Source: Saccoglossus kowalevskii (Eukaryota > Hemichordata > Enteropneusta > Harrimaniidae). Taken from it: 64,000 bases of DNA. This document shows, one piece after another, positions 1 to 13,400 of this stretch. The notes under the pieces were generated by a model. The model had not been told where the DNA came from, made no database searches, and worked only from the letters and a program-made list of their open reading frames with translations. The number at the start of each line of letters is the position of its first letter. Position 1 is the stretch's first letter. The stretch covers positions 1,330,336-1,394,335 of the forward strand of contig NW_003158724.1 of the NCBI RefSeq assembly GCF_000003605.2. The letters run 5' to 3'. Position numbers and translations under genes: made by a program.

Positions 1-3000
1 GCACGCATAGTCAAACGCACACAAACCGACTACATAATTTGTGTAATGATTTCAAAAGAGTGTTTACCAGCGAAGTTGCGATGTGCAAAACTGACTATAC
101 CATGACTAGCGATGAACGAGGGATTCTATGACGTGCTCAGACCCAAATGTCACGTGACATTGAATCCCGCTTATATTCAATTGGAAAACACAATACCAAT
201 TATTATTTGAAAGGGAGTATTTGCACAATTAGAGACATGATTTGTGGATATGTGGCTTCGACTCTTCAGATATACTGAAGTGACTCGAATATTAATAATT
301 AAGAATGTCCTCGAAAAAATAAGAAGCATGTTATGTCATATTTTGAATTTTAATAAATGAATTCACAAAGACAATTGCGGTTTTTAGTTTATTTATTTCA
401 TTTTTGAATGAATAAACCTCGCTGTGAAATAGCCTATAAGATTATTTATAAGTTGCGACATATCATACATCTCAGATATTTCTACCTATGTGGTTGAATA
501 AACACAACGCATAAACCCACTGAGAACTGAAATGTGGCACGATAACTCACGTAAATCGGAACTACTTTGGGTATTTTTGTGTGATTGTCAATTATTCAGC
601 ACCAGCCTCGTTATATTCTAGGTTTCAATTCGCTGATCACTTGCGTGTAGAGGATTTACAATTCAAAAAAAGCAATAAAGTTCATCATACTAACTACGTA
701 CGTAACGTGTGTCAGCGATTAACATTTGTATTAGAATAATGCATTCACTGGAAACATCTACAAACTTATTTATGAAATGTGCAATGTAGTGACAATAAAA
801 TACGATATTCATCGTAATAATTTACAGCGTTAGTACCATGATTACCGGTAAACCATTAAATATGCACCGTATATTCTTGTAAAATCGAAAGGGCGATAAA
901 ACATTAAATTTCGTATTTGGCAGGATGCTTTCATCACACGCGGTATTATTTTCATGGCGGAACTGTCAGCTCTTACTCACACTGTACCGACCCGTGAGAT
1001 TCAAATCAATCCGCATTTCAGGATATGTGTTACTTAATGTCATCTCGATTACTAGATATATAACAAAACTGCGTGAACAATAAGTGCAGCACTTTTCTGT
1101 ACACACTTCTCAGGAATGTTACGGCATTCTTAGGATTTCACTGTTTGGCAGAAAGTTCGGAATTGTACAATGACGAGACCTTATCATCAATGATGAATAT
1201 TACATGTTTTTTTTATCCCGGGGCAGTTTATACATAGCTGGGTAGGAAGGTGCCACTAAGTGCTCAAAAGTGTGACCATTTTTATACCTGGATAGTAGCA
1301 AAATCTAAACCCATATTTATACCAAAGTACCATTTCTGTCATCACTGTTTATTCCAAATAAAACAGTCATCGTATTTTCTCTATTAGAAGAGCATTTCCA
1401 ATAGAAGCACATGTAAGCCAACAGTCGCATTGTATATTGATTTATTATAATATGTATTTTGACCATAGAAACACCTCTGTCACTTACATAAGGATCTGAG
1501 GTTGAGGTATTCGCTCATATATGGTCCCATAAGTATACCAAATCGGAAAAATATTACCGATATTTATACCTGTCTTGACCAGAAATAAGATCGATTCTTA
1601 TACCTAAAATCCAAAATACGAGACCCATTTCAAAGCACGTTCCCATTAGGCAAGTTATATGCACCCCCCGTTTTTTTATAACTCTTACATCAATATTTTA
1701 ATGAACGTTTAGATTTTATTAACGAATTGAGTAACATGACTATATGATTTTCCACTCACAGCGGCGTGCGCTTGGGTGTGTCTAAACCAACTGGTAACGT
1801 ATGCCTGACATCACCGGAAGTATTTGAACATCTTTAAAAAACTGTATCATTTTGAAGGCCAAACTTGTAAGAGCATCAAACAAATCAATGTTTATTTTAA
1901 TATGATTATTGAAATCTGCGACAGGATGACTTGAATCACGTGATGCGAAATCTGCTAGCGAACATATACAAGAAATATTAATACGTTAATCAAATTTCGC
2001 AGATACTCTTCAGTCGAACAATTCATTGCCATGGTAACTGAATTACGTTCTCAATCTTCGGCTTCCGCATTTGGAAATTTCCCTTGTTCACAATGGTCGA
2101 CTACGGTAATACACTAAGGCTCGGCAAATAATTCGTGTTTCACGAACGGAAAGCAATTCGGCTTACAGAATGGTAAATATTATGATGGGCCAATATACAC
2201 GTATTATACCCACACATATTCTCTACATGGTGTATCATGCGTGCAAAGAGCAATGCTAAACAAATGTTTACATAGTGCTAATTCGAACTTTATAAAATGA
2301 GATTGACTTACTCGACGTTCTCCTTGGCGTCATGATTGTCAGTACACAAACTACTCGAGCGAATACTTATTTTAATAATAATATTCTCGTCACGAAGGAA
2401 TCAATTTCTTATAATATGCCAATTGCTGAACCATAACAAATAGACATATGTAAAATACATAATTAATTTCGATATATTTAACCACTGTTAAATTAGTTAT
2501 TCATGAATATTGATTAAATCAGTGTCAACAGTGTGCGTAACTCATATACGACGCGACAAAATACTAACACGTATTGGTGGCGGTACATGCATTCCGAACA
2601 AATTGTATTACGCAGTTCTGAAAATAAACTATTTGGTTGTAAACTGAACAGTCACTACACATAATTAGATACAACGCGTACATGCGTGCCGTGAGTGACG
2701 TTACCAATACGTAACAGCGTAAACAATTCATAATTTAGAGCGTACAGTCGTCGAACCGCGTCTTGTTCGATATCGGTTCCACGTCGCGTATACCACGCAT
2801 GTAAAATACATTATTTCGACGAAATTAGACGACTGTGGCACTTCGAAATGTTATTTTTATGAAAGAACGCGACATATGTAGTATTGTGTCCCTCACAGTT
2901 TATACCTCTCCTGTCTAAATACATAACGGCTATTTTGTTTGCGTTAACAATCCGAACATCACTTGAGTCATGTGGTTCATGGTTCAAGCTGCTATACACA

Positions 3001-6000
3001 CGTTAAAGCATCTCAACAAAACATAACAGACATTACAAATTTTACTTTCACCTTCACATTCGGCGACTCTACTACATGATACGTGCTCAATTCGGTGTCC
3101 GTTCTTTGACATTATCACGCCAAAAGACCATATGAATGCATTTTGAAATAAATATTTCACGACAATGCCTCAAAATTAAAAGTGAATAAGCCCTTATTCC
3201 ACGATCAATATGTTAAATTTACTGTCTTTGTTGCAATCGCGCCGGCAAACAACAGTCCCACCTGGTATCGATTCTAGACCACTTCACTTTCAGCTTGGTA
3301 AATTTTCAACACAACCTTGCAATAATATTTCTTTTATACACATGCATTAGTGAGATTTGCTGGTAGCTGTATTGGCGCCAGGCAAATAAACCATGTTCCG
3401 TCAAGCACATATCACAAGAAGCATGAATCTTATTAAAGATCTGTAGTAATCAAATTCAGTGTACCTACGAATGTGAGTTACGCAACACGTACCGTACTAC
3501 CCACTTAAGGGAAAAGACGAACCAAAATACCGATGATTACAACTAGTATCGGTTTGAAACTTACCTCTCGCTAGATGGATGGCAAGTGGTGGCGGACTTT
3601 TAAATGATACTTATATACACGTCGGCGTCTGAGCGAATTGCAAACAGGTAATTCTCCTACTGTAGCGTCAGCTTATCAGAACTGTTACGAGGCAGGATGC
3701 GCTCTAATGTGCTGTAATGTACACGGCATGGCGATAAAGGAAGAATAAACACCGGGGAACGAGATAATAAACTACAAGGGTCTTTGTTCTAACTAGAGCA
3801 AGTTATTATTCAATGTATTATTAATTGCGGGAGTTATATGGAAGATAATCATGTTGTCGTGTTACAGTGATGCGAGGCTCAACCTTTGTCATCATTGCTG
3901 GAATCACGGCCTCGTATCTAGCTTGGAGCGGATCGCCCCAGTTAACACATGAGTTTGGAAAACAACTAACAGACGAGAGCCAATCAGAAACACACATCTG
4001 ATGTTTCGGAATAAACACATCGTTATAATTAAATTTATATTTTCGGATTTACATAATCGTGGCGAATTACAATTAGCAATGGTATGTAATCACATTGACA
4101 ATATTTAATCAAATTCAGAAATTATATAATATTTGGAATAAGGAAGTGCTTGATGACGTCAGTCGCGTCTGTAATATATTTCGTTTGGCACTTTTGATCA
4201 ATGTGGTCAAAGTGTTTTTGGATTAGCATTCGAATGAACTCAACTGCGACTGTATGAAACAGGCAATCTGTCGATTAGTCGCAGGAAGTCACATCACAAA
4301 CACTAATAAAAATGGTCCCACTTAATACTAGGCTTCAAGCTGTTTCTTTTATGTAGAAATTCGGATTGATTTCTGTGTGACGGTTTTAGTTAGATACTCG
4401 ACAGTTTTAAGCACATCGGAGAGTGTATAATTGAAGCCGTCGCTTTATGCCATAATGATCGATAATAAAACGCATCGGATCAATACGGTTTGCAAGGCAC
4501 AGCTACTTACCAATGTGCTCGAATTATTTCCAGCTACTTCAGTTCACACATTAAAGTAGCTGCCATTGCGAAATTATATCATACGTTACTCAACCGATGC
4601 ATGTTTCTGCTTCATTCAAATATGTTCATTGACACCATTATTTTGAATACATTTGTGACCAAGAATACTATTGAAATCCCATCACCAAAGCGCGCAGTGT
4701 GTTACTACAACAACGTTATCCAGAAAGACATAAATAACAATCATACAATTACAATTCCTAAAAAGATAGAAAGTTTACACATAATTTTATGCCTGGAGAA
4801 CAATATTTATGAAAACAGAATCGTAAAACACTCCCTAATAGCTAAAGAATAAGCCTTGACCAGTATTTAATAAAACGTATTTCAGACTGAAGCCGTAAAA
4901 TGTACGTCGTTGTTTAAGCGAGCCTGACATTACATTATGGTCCACCTTATTACACACAGTTACGTGTAACGTTAGTTTCCTTGTCTGTGCACCTGACGAA
5001 TCACACGGCCACATCTCTGTCAGTAACACCCACGCAAATTTAGACGCAAGAAATCGGACAAAAGAAACGATAAAATATCGGGTTGCTTCGAAGAACAGCA
5101 CGAAGGAGCAATATCGGTATTGTTGTTGTCGATACGTATAATCATGGTTGTTGTGTCAAGCAACATGCATTGAACGGGCAATGTATTTTGGAAGGATACA
5201 TGGCCTTTCCGTTCGATCGCTTGTTTTCCCCTCATTATTATTAATGCAGAAAATCAATAAAGCACATAAGTCATTTGTTGGACATGCACGTCAATCAAAC
5301 GACTATTGTATATAACAAGTCACTGCGATAGATTTTATGATTACTAAGAATATCACTAATCAATATCATCCTCGTTAAAATCATACACACTGTTCCAGCA
5401 GAAATAAGTGCTCGCGGGAAATCTAACGAACTATTGAAAGTTGTTAATCATCATACTTTTCGAATTGACTATGTATTTTGACGATGGTTTTGCTAAACAC
5501 GCATCCGAAATTAAACCTAGGCTATAATCACATTCCCACCATGGCACAAGATGCCACGGGCAATACGTTGACAATTATCTACTTGATCGACGCAATCATT
5601 GAAGGAAATTTGAATCTATCGCTTTAACCGTTATTTTGTAACATACCATTGTCGCTGATATATTATCAGATGCTAATATTGCAGCGTTAGGTTCCGATTC
5701 ATTACCGCGTGCTGGAAACTAATATGCCACAATGGTTATTAGAAAGAACGTACTCACACGCAAGTAATCGTCTACATAGAGCGCCACAGTCCCCATGCCA
5801 TATCGTGTTCGATAATGGGGCCCATGCTACATACGATGTGTCTAATTAAACTATATTGTGTATTTACATAAAATTCAAACCCGTGCTGTGTGATCGCTGC
5901 GGTTCTTTTACACATAGGTAAGTTTTACGATATTGCGGTTTTATGCCGAGCTCAGTGTATCGAACAATTCAAAGGTGACGGAAAATGTACATGGGTGGTG

Positions 6001-6460
6001 CATCATTACATTATATTCTATAATAATAATAATAGAGTACGCTGATGTTCAGAAACTTAGGTCGGTTTTAGCTGGTTAGCACAGGCGATGATCGTTAACG
6101 ATATTTAATTATGAAGTTGGTTAATTAGTGTCAAAATTAAACACACAAAGTATGCATATAGAAGAGGAAATTATTACAACTACCAGTGCCTTATACCACG
6201 TGATAATAATAATGCTAATATCAATATTTGACAAATCGGATATTCACGGGAATGCGTTCAATTTTGATAAGCTTTTCCAACAACTGGTTTAGTTTGATTC
6301 CCAAATGACGTGCACGTGTACTATATAATAATATGACAACCCTATTTTGTAGTACGCATGTAGTATGCCAGCATAAGCATGCACAATATAATTCAAAAAA
6401 CACATCAGGACAGAATACGACACCGAAGTATCCAATGTGCAAGCATTTATAAATATGTTG
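1..6460. other. Gene-free AT-rich stretch
   Basis: I see no supported gene here. The longest frame is 120 codons at 4490-4852 (+). It has no recognisable domain, is rich in codons typical of AT-rich DNA, and is within what chance allows. Minor structures are an imperfect hairpin at 387-417 (arms GTTTATTTATTTCA and GAATGAATAAAC), recurring TATACC motifs at 1283, 1318, 1534, 1565 and 1599, and a short TAA/ATA microsatellite at about 6019-6034. CpG is not depleted. The stretch may be intergenic or intronic. Confidence 0.6.
1283..1604. repeat. Loosely phased TATACC motif cluster (degenerate repeat candidate)
   Basis: The hexamer TATACC occurs at 1283-1288, 1318-1323, 1534-1539, 1565-1570 and 1599-1604, four times preceded by T. 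Neighbouring copies are 35, 31 and 34 bases apart, with one gap of 216. Sequence between the motifs is only faintly similar, so this could be a decayed tandem repeat with a period near 33 bases, or chance clustering in AT-rich DNA. Confidence 0.3.
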
Positions 6461-6691
6461 AGTTACAAAATATTATTATACATATGTCACCGTAACGCCA
6501 TAAGTTACAACGTGCCGTGATTTTGTGGTATTTTGCGGGATATTTTCATCCTACCATATTAGAGAATGCGAGTTCCAAATATTATTATACATATGTCACC
6601 GTAACGCCATAAGTTACAGCGTGTCGTAATTTTGCGGTATTTTGCGGGATATTTTCATCCTACCATATTAGGAAATGCGAGTTCCAAATAT
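6461..6691. repeat. Two-copy tandem repeat, about 109 bp unit
   Basis: Copy 1 is 6461-6570 and copy 2 is 6571-6679. A third copy begins at 6680 but only about 12 bases match (AGTTCCAAATAT). The copies differ by about seven substitutions and one single-base indel, roughly 93% identity. Each carries GTCACCGTAACGCC and GCGGGATATTTTCATCCTAC. No open frame spans the unit. The arrangement is a local tandem duplication, the first step of a satellite, or two nested copies of an unknown dispersed repeat. Confidence 0.93.
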
Positions 6692-9600
6692 GGAATGATT
6701 ACTCGCGTCCTCTGATAATAAACACAAACATGGCTGCCACCAGAGATTTGACCGATGTCACCACGAAGTGATTCGAGTAAATATAGTACGAAACTTGATC
6801 TTTACCGCATTATTCGTATACTATACACGCATACATATAACACTCTAGACTACGTGTTGCATAGAAAAACAGCAACGGCATTGCGTGAAAATCGTCTGAT
6901 TTAATGTGTTACTCATATCTGTCCCGAAATCCACTTCATTACCATATCTTTGCACACACTTGCAGCAGCGCGTATTTATTTTATGTTATTTGTTTTAAAT
7001 GTTTCAATTTTCCCTCAAGTTCGAGCCGTGTCACAGGCCTGCCTACGGGGTTTCGGAGTGTTTTTGCGATGTTATGTGACTTCTTTTAATTTAATTGTAT
7101 CCGTAAACCAAACGCGCCATAAAACATATATACGCAAAAATTATCAATAACAAACGGGCGGCTAAACAGCTACATCGCCGACTTGAGTAGTAAAATATAT
7201 TCCGACAGAAAATCACGTGACAAGCTGAGGTCAACAGTTTTTGCATTAATTGGACAGTAAAAATAGCACTTTTTTAGCTTAGCACAACAACACTATTAAA
7301 CAACGACTAATCGATGGCAAGTGTGGTTAACCAGGCATCAAATATGTGTCCACGTTAATAATTACGCATACAAAGCACATCAACGTGACAAGACGTGTCA
7401 AAAGAACGCTTACGTGCATTTATACGGAAGTTTGAATGACGCACGTTTTGAAACAACTTGAATTGCCTTTAAGGCCATAAACAAGTAGGGATATATTCCC
7501 TGTAATTTGAGTTTGAGTCACCCATTTGATGCATATCGGCAGCAAATTGAAGTTTGGGATTGATTGCAATATCGAAAGAGGAAATAGGTTTTCAGACGTC
7601 CTATACCAATTTACTCTCTCCTCTCAAAATAAGATGTAACTGACACCGCACACCATGCCATCGTAATTGCTAGCTGACACGTGAACAAACTCTCAAGGAC
7701 ACTTAAAGTTGAAGTACTAGACAATAGGTAAATTTAGGAATGTTCTACATAACATTCCGTTCATGCTAGGTTTTAGTTACCAAGTCTGACTGTACCGAAC
7801 AAATGTACATATCAATGCTTACTAGGCGAGTGTCTGTGTCATGAAACTCGGTTACTTACGGGGGGTGGCACGAAAATAATGCGAATATTGATGCATATCG
7901 CATCACTGTCAAATTAATACATTCATAACTGAAAATGTCACATACAACGTGATAGGAAAATCAATACAATATATACAATTGTGAAATTGAATTTTGTTCG
8001 GAACCGGACTAACTGTAATCCTAATTGGAATTCATAATTAAATTTATAATCTGTTTCTGCAAAACCTTCGATTAATGCGGGCGAATAGTGCTGTGAAAAT
8101 AACCGCTGGTTTGGGGGAATACAATTATTTAAAAAAAATGAGATGTTTCATCGAACACCCGGTCGATTCTGAATATAATGCGACGTGGATAGTACTTTCA
8201 CTTGTACGTGTGAGTGGTAAATCGTTTTGCGTGTTTAATTTATTTAAAAAATAACAGCTCATATAAAAAACAATATTGTGTTTTATATTAAAACGGCATA
8301 TAGTTTATTGAAAACAAATCTGTTACCATGACTACGCTTTACATGTTTTGTATTATAACAAGATATTAACAATCACCAGAACAACCAATACACTGATCCC
8401 AGGCCTCGTGTATTTCTTTTTCGCTGGTATAGTATTGAATTCAATGGTGAATTCCTCGACTGTTTAGGATCGCGACCCCTTTTTCTAGCTCTATTTTGTT
8501 CAACGATAACAACTTTATTTGAGAAAGAATTACAGAAAACAGAGGCAAATGTAAAGGAGTGATTTCCGATGCATAGAAACTCCATTTAGAAAGCAAAAAT
8601 AAACTACTTTGATTATATGCCTAGGTAGATCACCAATGACGTGTCCGTGCTAGAGAAACAGTCGTTCCTTGCAATATGGAATGTTTTCTTGATGGATTTC
8701 ATTGTTTATAATTCGCGGAATTGACTTCATGTGTACCTGTTATTAGAATAAAGAGCCGAGTGCACTCAAAACGCATTAACTTCATATGCTAGTTTGACAA
8801 CGCACTGTTTAACTATCTGGAAACATTCATAAGGAAAAGGAGTCCAGCACAGTTTTGCGTATGATGAGATAGGGTGTATGGGCAGTAATGGCTTGAAATA
8901 AAAACAGCCGTATGATGTCGATTTCAACTCTGAATCATCGGAGCATGTAAAACCACTGGTGAGAATTCATGACATTTCTTACGTTAGTCGGTTAATTCAC
9001 TTGGTCATGAAAATGCTAATATTAATCATTATCGGTTGTTTTTGTGCCTCCCAGTTTACTGCGCTGAATACTTCATTAAACTTTAATTTGCCCACCCAAC
9101 CGATTATCCAGTACTTGGTAAGCAGTTTGTTACAGGTATCTGCCATATCGCCAATACATTCGGTCTCGTCTATACGTCCGCTGATTCATTTTGCTGCGTC
9201 GAAGAGCACTATAGCTCAGAGAATGTGACTGACAGATACGACTATATTGGCCGTCAAATGGTAAAATAAATCGACACCATGCGATATAAAATCGAGATAC
9301 AGACGCGGATTAAAGTCGGATTATTCTTCATGATCATTGATAACAAAGTCGAATTTGAGGTCAAGCATTCAACATTTATTTTCACTCTACAATTCCACTT
9401 TCATAATTGTGCTACATACGTGTGTTAAATAAGGCAGTACATACGTTTTTACGATTAAATACCAGAATTCGAGTTTAGTATCACGGCCAAATAAACATGA
9501 AATACAGCATTATGGGACTGGAAGAAAAACTCAAAAGGACAGAGCTCTTTTTGCAATAGTTCTAGCACCTAGAACCTGCGACATTATTATTACGACAACT

Positions 9601-9892
9601 TTGAGGTGCGCAATATGTTTTAATTGGTAACACGCTACTGCAATCAAATTCAATTCAGAGAAGTCGCACTCAAAGAATTGAACGCAGGCTAAACCTCTCA
9701 CGAATAGTATTGGTTACAATACAGTTTTGAGTGACATACTCATGAATATTTAGTGACATATATCGCAAAGAAGTAAATACCCGATAGCTTCCTTCCTTCC
9801 ATCTTATTCTACCCTACAGCCCCGGAAACAATTACCTCTCACATAGATTGTAAGAGATGCAAGAGGGTTATGAGACGTATTTCGTTCGGGAA
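6692..9892. other. Gene-free stretch with one near-perfect palindrome
   Basis: No frame exceeds 89 codons (8959-9228, +) and none resembles a known protein. The notable structure is a 28-base palindrome at 8261-8288: two 14-base arms matching at 13 of 14 positions, centred on CAATATTG. The rest is ordinary AT-rich DNA with short homopolymer runs. Confidence 0.6.
8261..8288. repeat. 28 bp near-perfect palindrome
   Basis: The arms 8261-8274 and 8275-8288 are reverse complements at 13 of 14 positions with no loop. It is AT-rich, so it could extrude as a cruciform or simply be chance. There is no flanking duplication to suggest insertion. Confidence 0.6.
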
Positions 9893-10402
9893 TTGGCTAT
9901 GAAGGCGATAGTTATTCGTTTATTTTAAAAGATTGTTTTATCTAATCTTTTTTTTTTTTGGCCGAAGACTTCACAGAAGTTAAATTGTACAAGCAATACG
10001 TTGTTTGTATTGGCTCTGCGACCGCAGCCAAAAGCTATCATTAATGAATGAGGCAAATAATTCTGCTAGGGAAAGCAATCTGAAAAGTTATTTTTGAATA
10101 AAAAAGCAAATCGAAGTGAAAATGTCTGTTTAGAAATTGGATCGGACCATTGGCTATGAAGGCGATAGTTATTCGCTTTTTTTAAAAGATTGTTTTACTT
10201 AATCTTTTTTTTTTGCCGAAGACTTCTCAGAAGTTAAATTGTACAAGCAATACGTTGTTTGTATTGACTCTGCGAGCGCAGCCAAAAGCTATCAATAATG
10301 AAGGCAAATAATTCTGCTTGGGAAAGCAATCTGAAAAGTTATTTGTGAATAAAAAAGCAAATCGAAGTGAAAATGTCTGTTTAGAAATTGGATCGGACCA
10401 TT
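9893..10402. repeat. Two-copy tandem duplication, about 257 bp unit
   Basis: Copy 1 is 9893-10149 and copy 2 is 10150-10402. They are about 95% identical, with roughly ten substitutions and length differences in a poly-T run and in a small insertion (copy 1 has a few extra bases after ATTAATGAA). Each unit begins TTGGCTATGAAGGCGATAG and ends near GGATCGGACCA. Inside each are an AAAAGATT/AATCTTTT stem, AAGACTTC/GAAGTT arms, and a GC-rich stem between TCTGCG and CGCAGCCA. No coding frame crosses the unit. It could be a recent tandem duplication or a young satellite or dimeric repeat. Confidence 0.95.
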
Positions 10403-13400
10403 TAATAAATTTATGGATACGATTAAATGAAGATTACCTTCCAATGTTTCTTTTCAATTACATCGTACAATATGATGCGAAATGTACTTAATTTAGATTA
10501 AATTAGATTTCTCAAACACAAACATCAGCTGATTGGCCAATGTGTGTCACATGGTTTCGTTGACTACTCACTTTTTTTCGTGCCTGTATGCCCGGATATA
10601 AGCATGAGCTGTTGTGGTGTTGTCAGTTGGGGTAACTTTAACGAACCAATTTAGTTTGACTGACTAAATCAGTAATGTCGTGACAGACGTCATGTTGCTC
10701 AGATTTGAAGGGACTAATATTGGCAGGTCGAACCCAAAGCATAAGTAGAAGTGGCGCCATGTCGGCTGAGTTGAAACGAATATCTGTTTGCAGTTTAGTT
10801 ACTCCACTGCAATATGTGGGCATTATATAAATTCTATTTTCCACTCACAACTTTTTAAGTCAGACACATTTATCTCATAAACCCCTGTAATTCACTATTA
10901 TTCATGTATTTTTTTTTTTTTATTTTTAAACTTTCAAACTTTGAGACCCATACACATATTATAGCTGTGTGAGACAAACTAACTTGAGTATGATATTTAA
11001 CTACTAGACAGGACGTAATGAAGTGATATAAATTATTGCTGTTTTGCAGTGAATGAATCAACTTATTAGGTGATATAATATAATTTATTCAGTTCTAAAG
11101 GGTACAGGCCAAAATGTACAAGACATGTAGTCTGTGCAAATCAGATCCCCAGAGTAATAAATGAAGGCATTACAAGGGAAACACAGAGCATTATGAAATA
11201 TATAACTTGGGCATAATAAACCTTCACCTATACAAATAAAATGCCAACTCTATAATCCTTATTATACTGAAGATTTCTCAGTAAAGCATGTCAAGAAATG
11301 GCAGGAGGTATAATATTGACATGCTAATGTACAACAATATACAAGTTTTTTTACCCAGCTGTAGGCAAGGGCCTAAAGTAACTGACTATTAAGATTAATA
11401 ATATAATCAATTACGCATGCGCATTAAATATTCTTACATACATATATAGCTATTATTAGGCAACGCGTACGCATCTATGCAAGCTTGATCAATCCGCTAA
11501 TAAACAAAACAGCAATACCAACCAATGTTTTACACAAGCGTGATACCCCATTAGAAATATGTATTGTAGCATTGGACAATATGAAAACGTTAATACCATG
11601 AGTAAGTCGAGGATATCTCATTAGTTGCCTTACAATATAAATTTTATATGAAGCGAGAAACAAATGATAATTACTGGACGAGTTTAATCAAACTGACATT
11701 GCAGGATAACGTATTTGATATAATTTTTAGCACATGTATCCCTGGGCCGTTTAGCAACTATTAAAGGCTTGACAATCTACACATTAATCATACATTGGTG
11801 AGTACATGTTCAAGATTTCGTAGCGTCCTGGCTTATTTGCATAAACAAACATTGAATACATGAAAAACGAATACCGTTATGTTTACCCTATTCCGATATA
11901 GAAGTATTTTAGAACCATTATTATTATTATTATGATTACTGTTTTAGGGATACATTGGAAAAATAATTCCTAATTTTGAAGTCACATCAAACTGCAAACG
12001 TTTCATTTACTATCAGTGAAAAATCGCCATAAGAAACAAATTCTGTTCGTGAAGAAGTTTATGATGGAATAATTTGAAATAACACAATCGTTTTGGCAGA
12101 CATCTAAAACTATCAAATATATTCGAGAGAATATAATTCCAGAAAAAATTGCATTGTATATACCACCAACATCTTGAGACACTGACCTGTGGTTCAAGGG
12201 GTTTGAACAAAATGTGACATTGTCGTTCAGAGTACACACAAACTGGGCTGTGAAACATTACCCGCTAAAATAACATTACAGTGCTCGGTAGATGCAAGTT
12301 CAAATAAAACGGTAATAACTCAAACAAATTATCTCCCGGCTAGTGCAATACGAGTACATATTTATAAGTGCTCCGTGTATTTTATCCCAATAAAACGGGT
12401 CTACTGGTGTCTGTGATTGATATACAAATTACACATTCCGTGACCTTTACTGAAACCAGTGATGTTTCACCTCAAGGCGTTGTTTAGGTACCACTGACTA
12501 TACGTGCGATCCATGCAGATACAGGGTACGGTTGCACGGGTTACTTTAATGGAAACGTGTCGTTATGTAAGTTGCAATACATGAAAGTGACATAACAAGT
12601 TAAGTATTCGAATAAATGCCGTCAGCGGATAATATTAAACTATGTTTATGTAATAATACAGATGTCCGTAACAGCCACCAAGTTGTCTGCGCTATAAACT
12701 CGGAATGCTTTCGTGAAAAGCCAACAGAACAAGGGATTAAGCAGAATACAATTAGAAGAAATGAAAACGTCTGCAAGCGAAGTTTTAATAAGTATCGGAT
12801 ATATACGTTGATTATGGATCGACGGTGGCGGACATGTCCCTGGCTATCTGACATCCCACGATTATCAGCATGGCAATTGCTTATATGTGACGCATGTTAC
12901 GCAGTTATTATTAATTTATCGTGGTTTAATTCGGTTACAGGCAATATAAAGAACAGCGCCTTAGATTCATATCTTTCGAATCTGATGGATTTCATTTGAA
13001 AATAATATATTTAACATTGGTTAGAATGACATGTTTTTTTTTTCAAAAAAAAAAAACGTGAGCAAAATCACCAAACGCCATACTATAATATTCAACATTA
13101 CCAATTTCCAAAAAAACGGGAGGCATTAGCCTGACAGCAACTTAAACTGTGTAGTACACCATTTCCGTCTATAGTGTTATTCCGTTCTGCCGCAGATTTA
13201 GTTGCAAATTGACACTAAAACCTGCAATTGGTTCAAAGCGTTTACGAATAGTTTTCATATTATGTTGGTCAATGGCAGCCGAGGCAGAGTAACTGCGGTA
13301 GGGCGACTATCTTGATTATTCTATAAGATTTCAAATCATGATCATTACATCTCCGAACAAGGATTGACAAAATTGTGCATTGCATAACGTGGTCAAATAA

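Noticed and set aside
4490-4852. 120-codon plus-strand frame
   Set aside because: No domain, composition typical of translated AT-rich DNA, and a length within chance expectation for 64 kb in six frames.
10670-10760. Minus-strand GGGTTCGACC resembling a tRNA T loop
   Set aside because: No A box at a suitable distance and no cloverleaf pairing.
12616-12999. 127-codon plus-strand frame with several cysteines
   Set aside because: The cysteines do not form a recognisable spacing pattern, an antisense frame of 84 codons overlaps, and no family was recognised.
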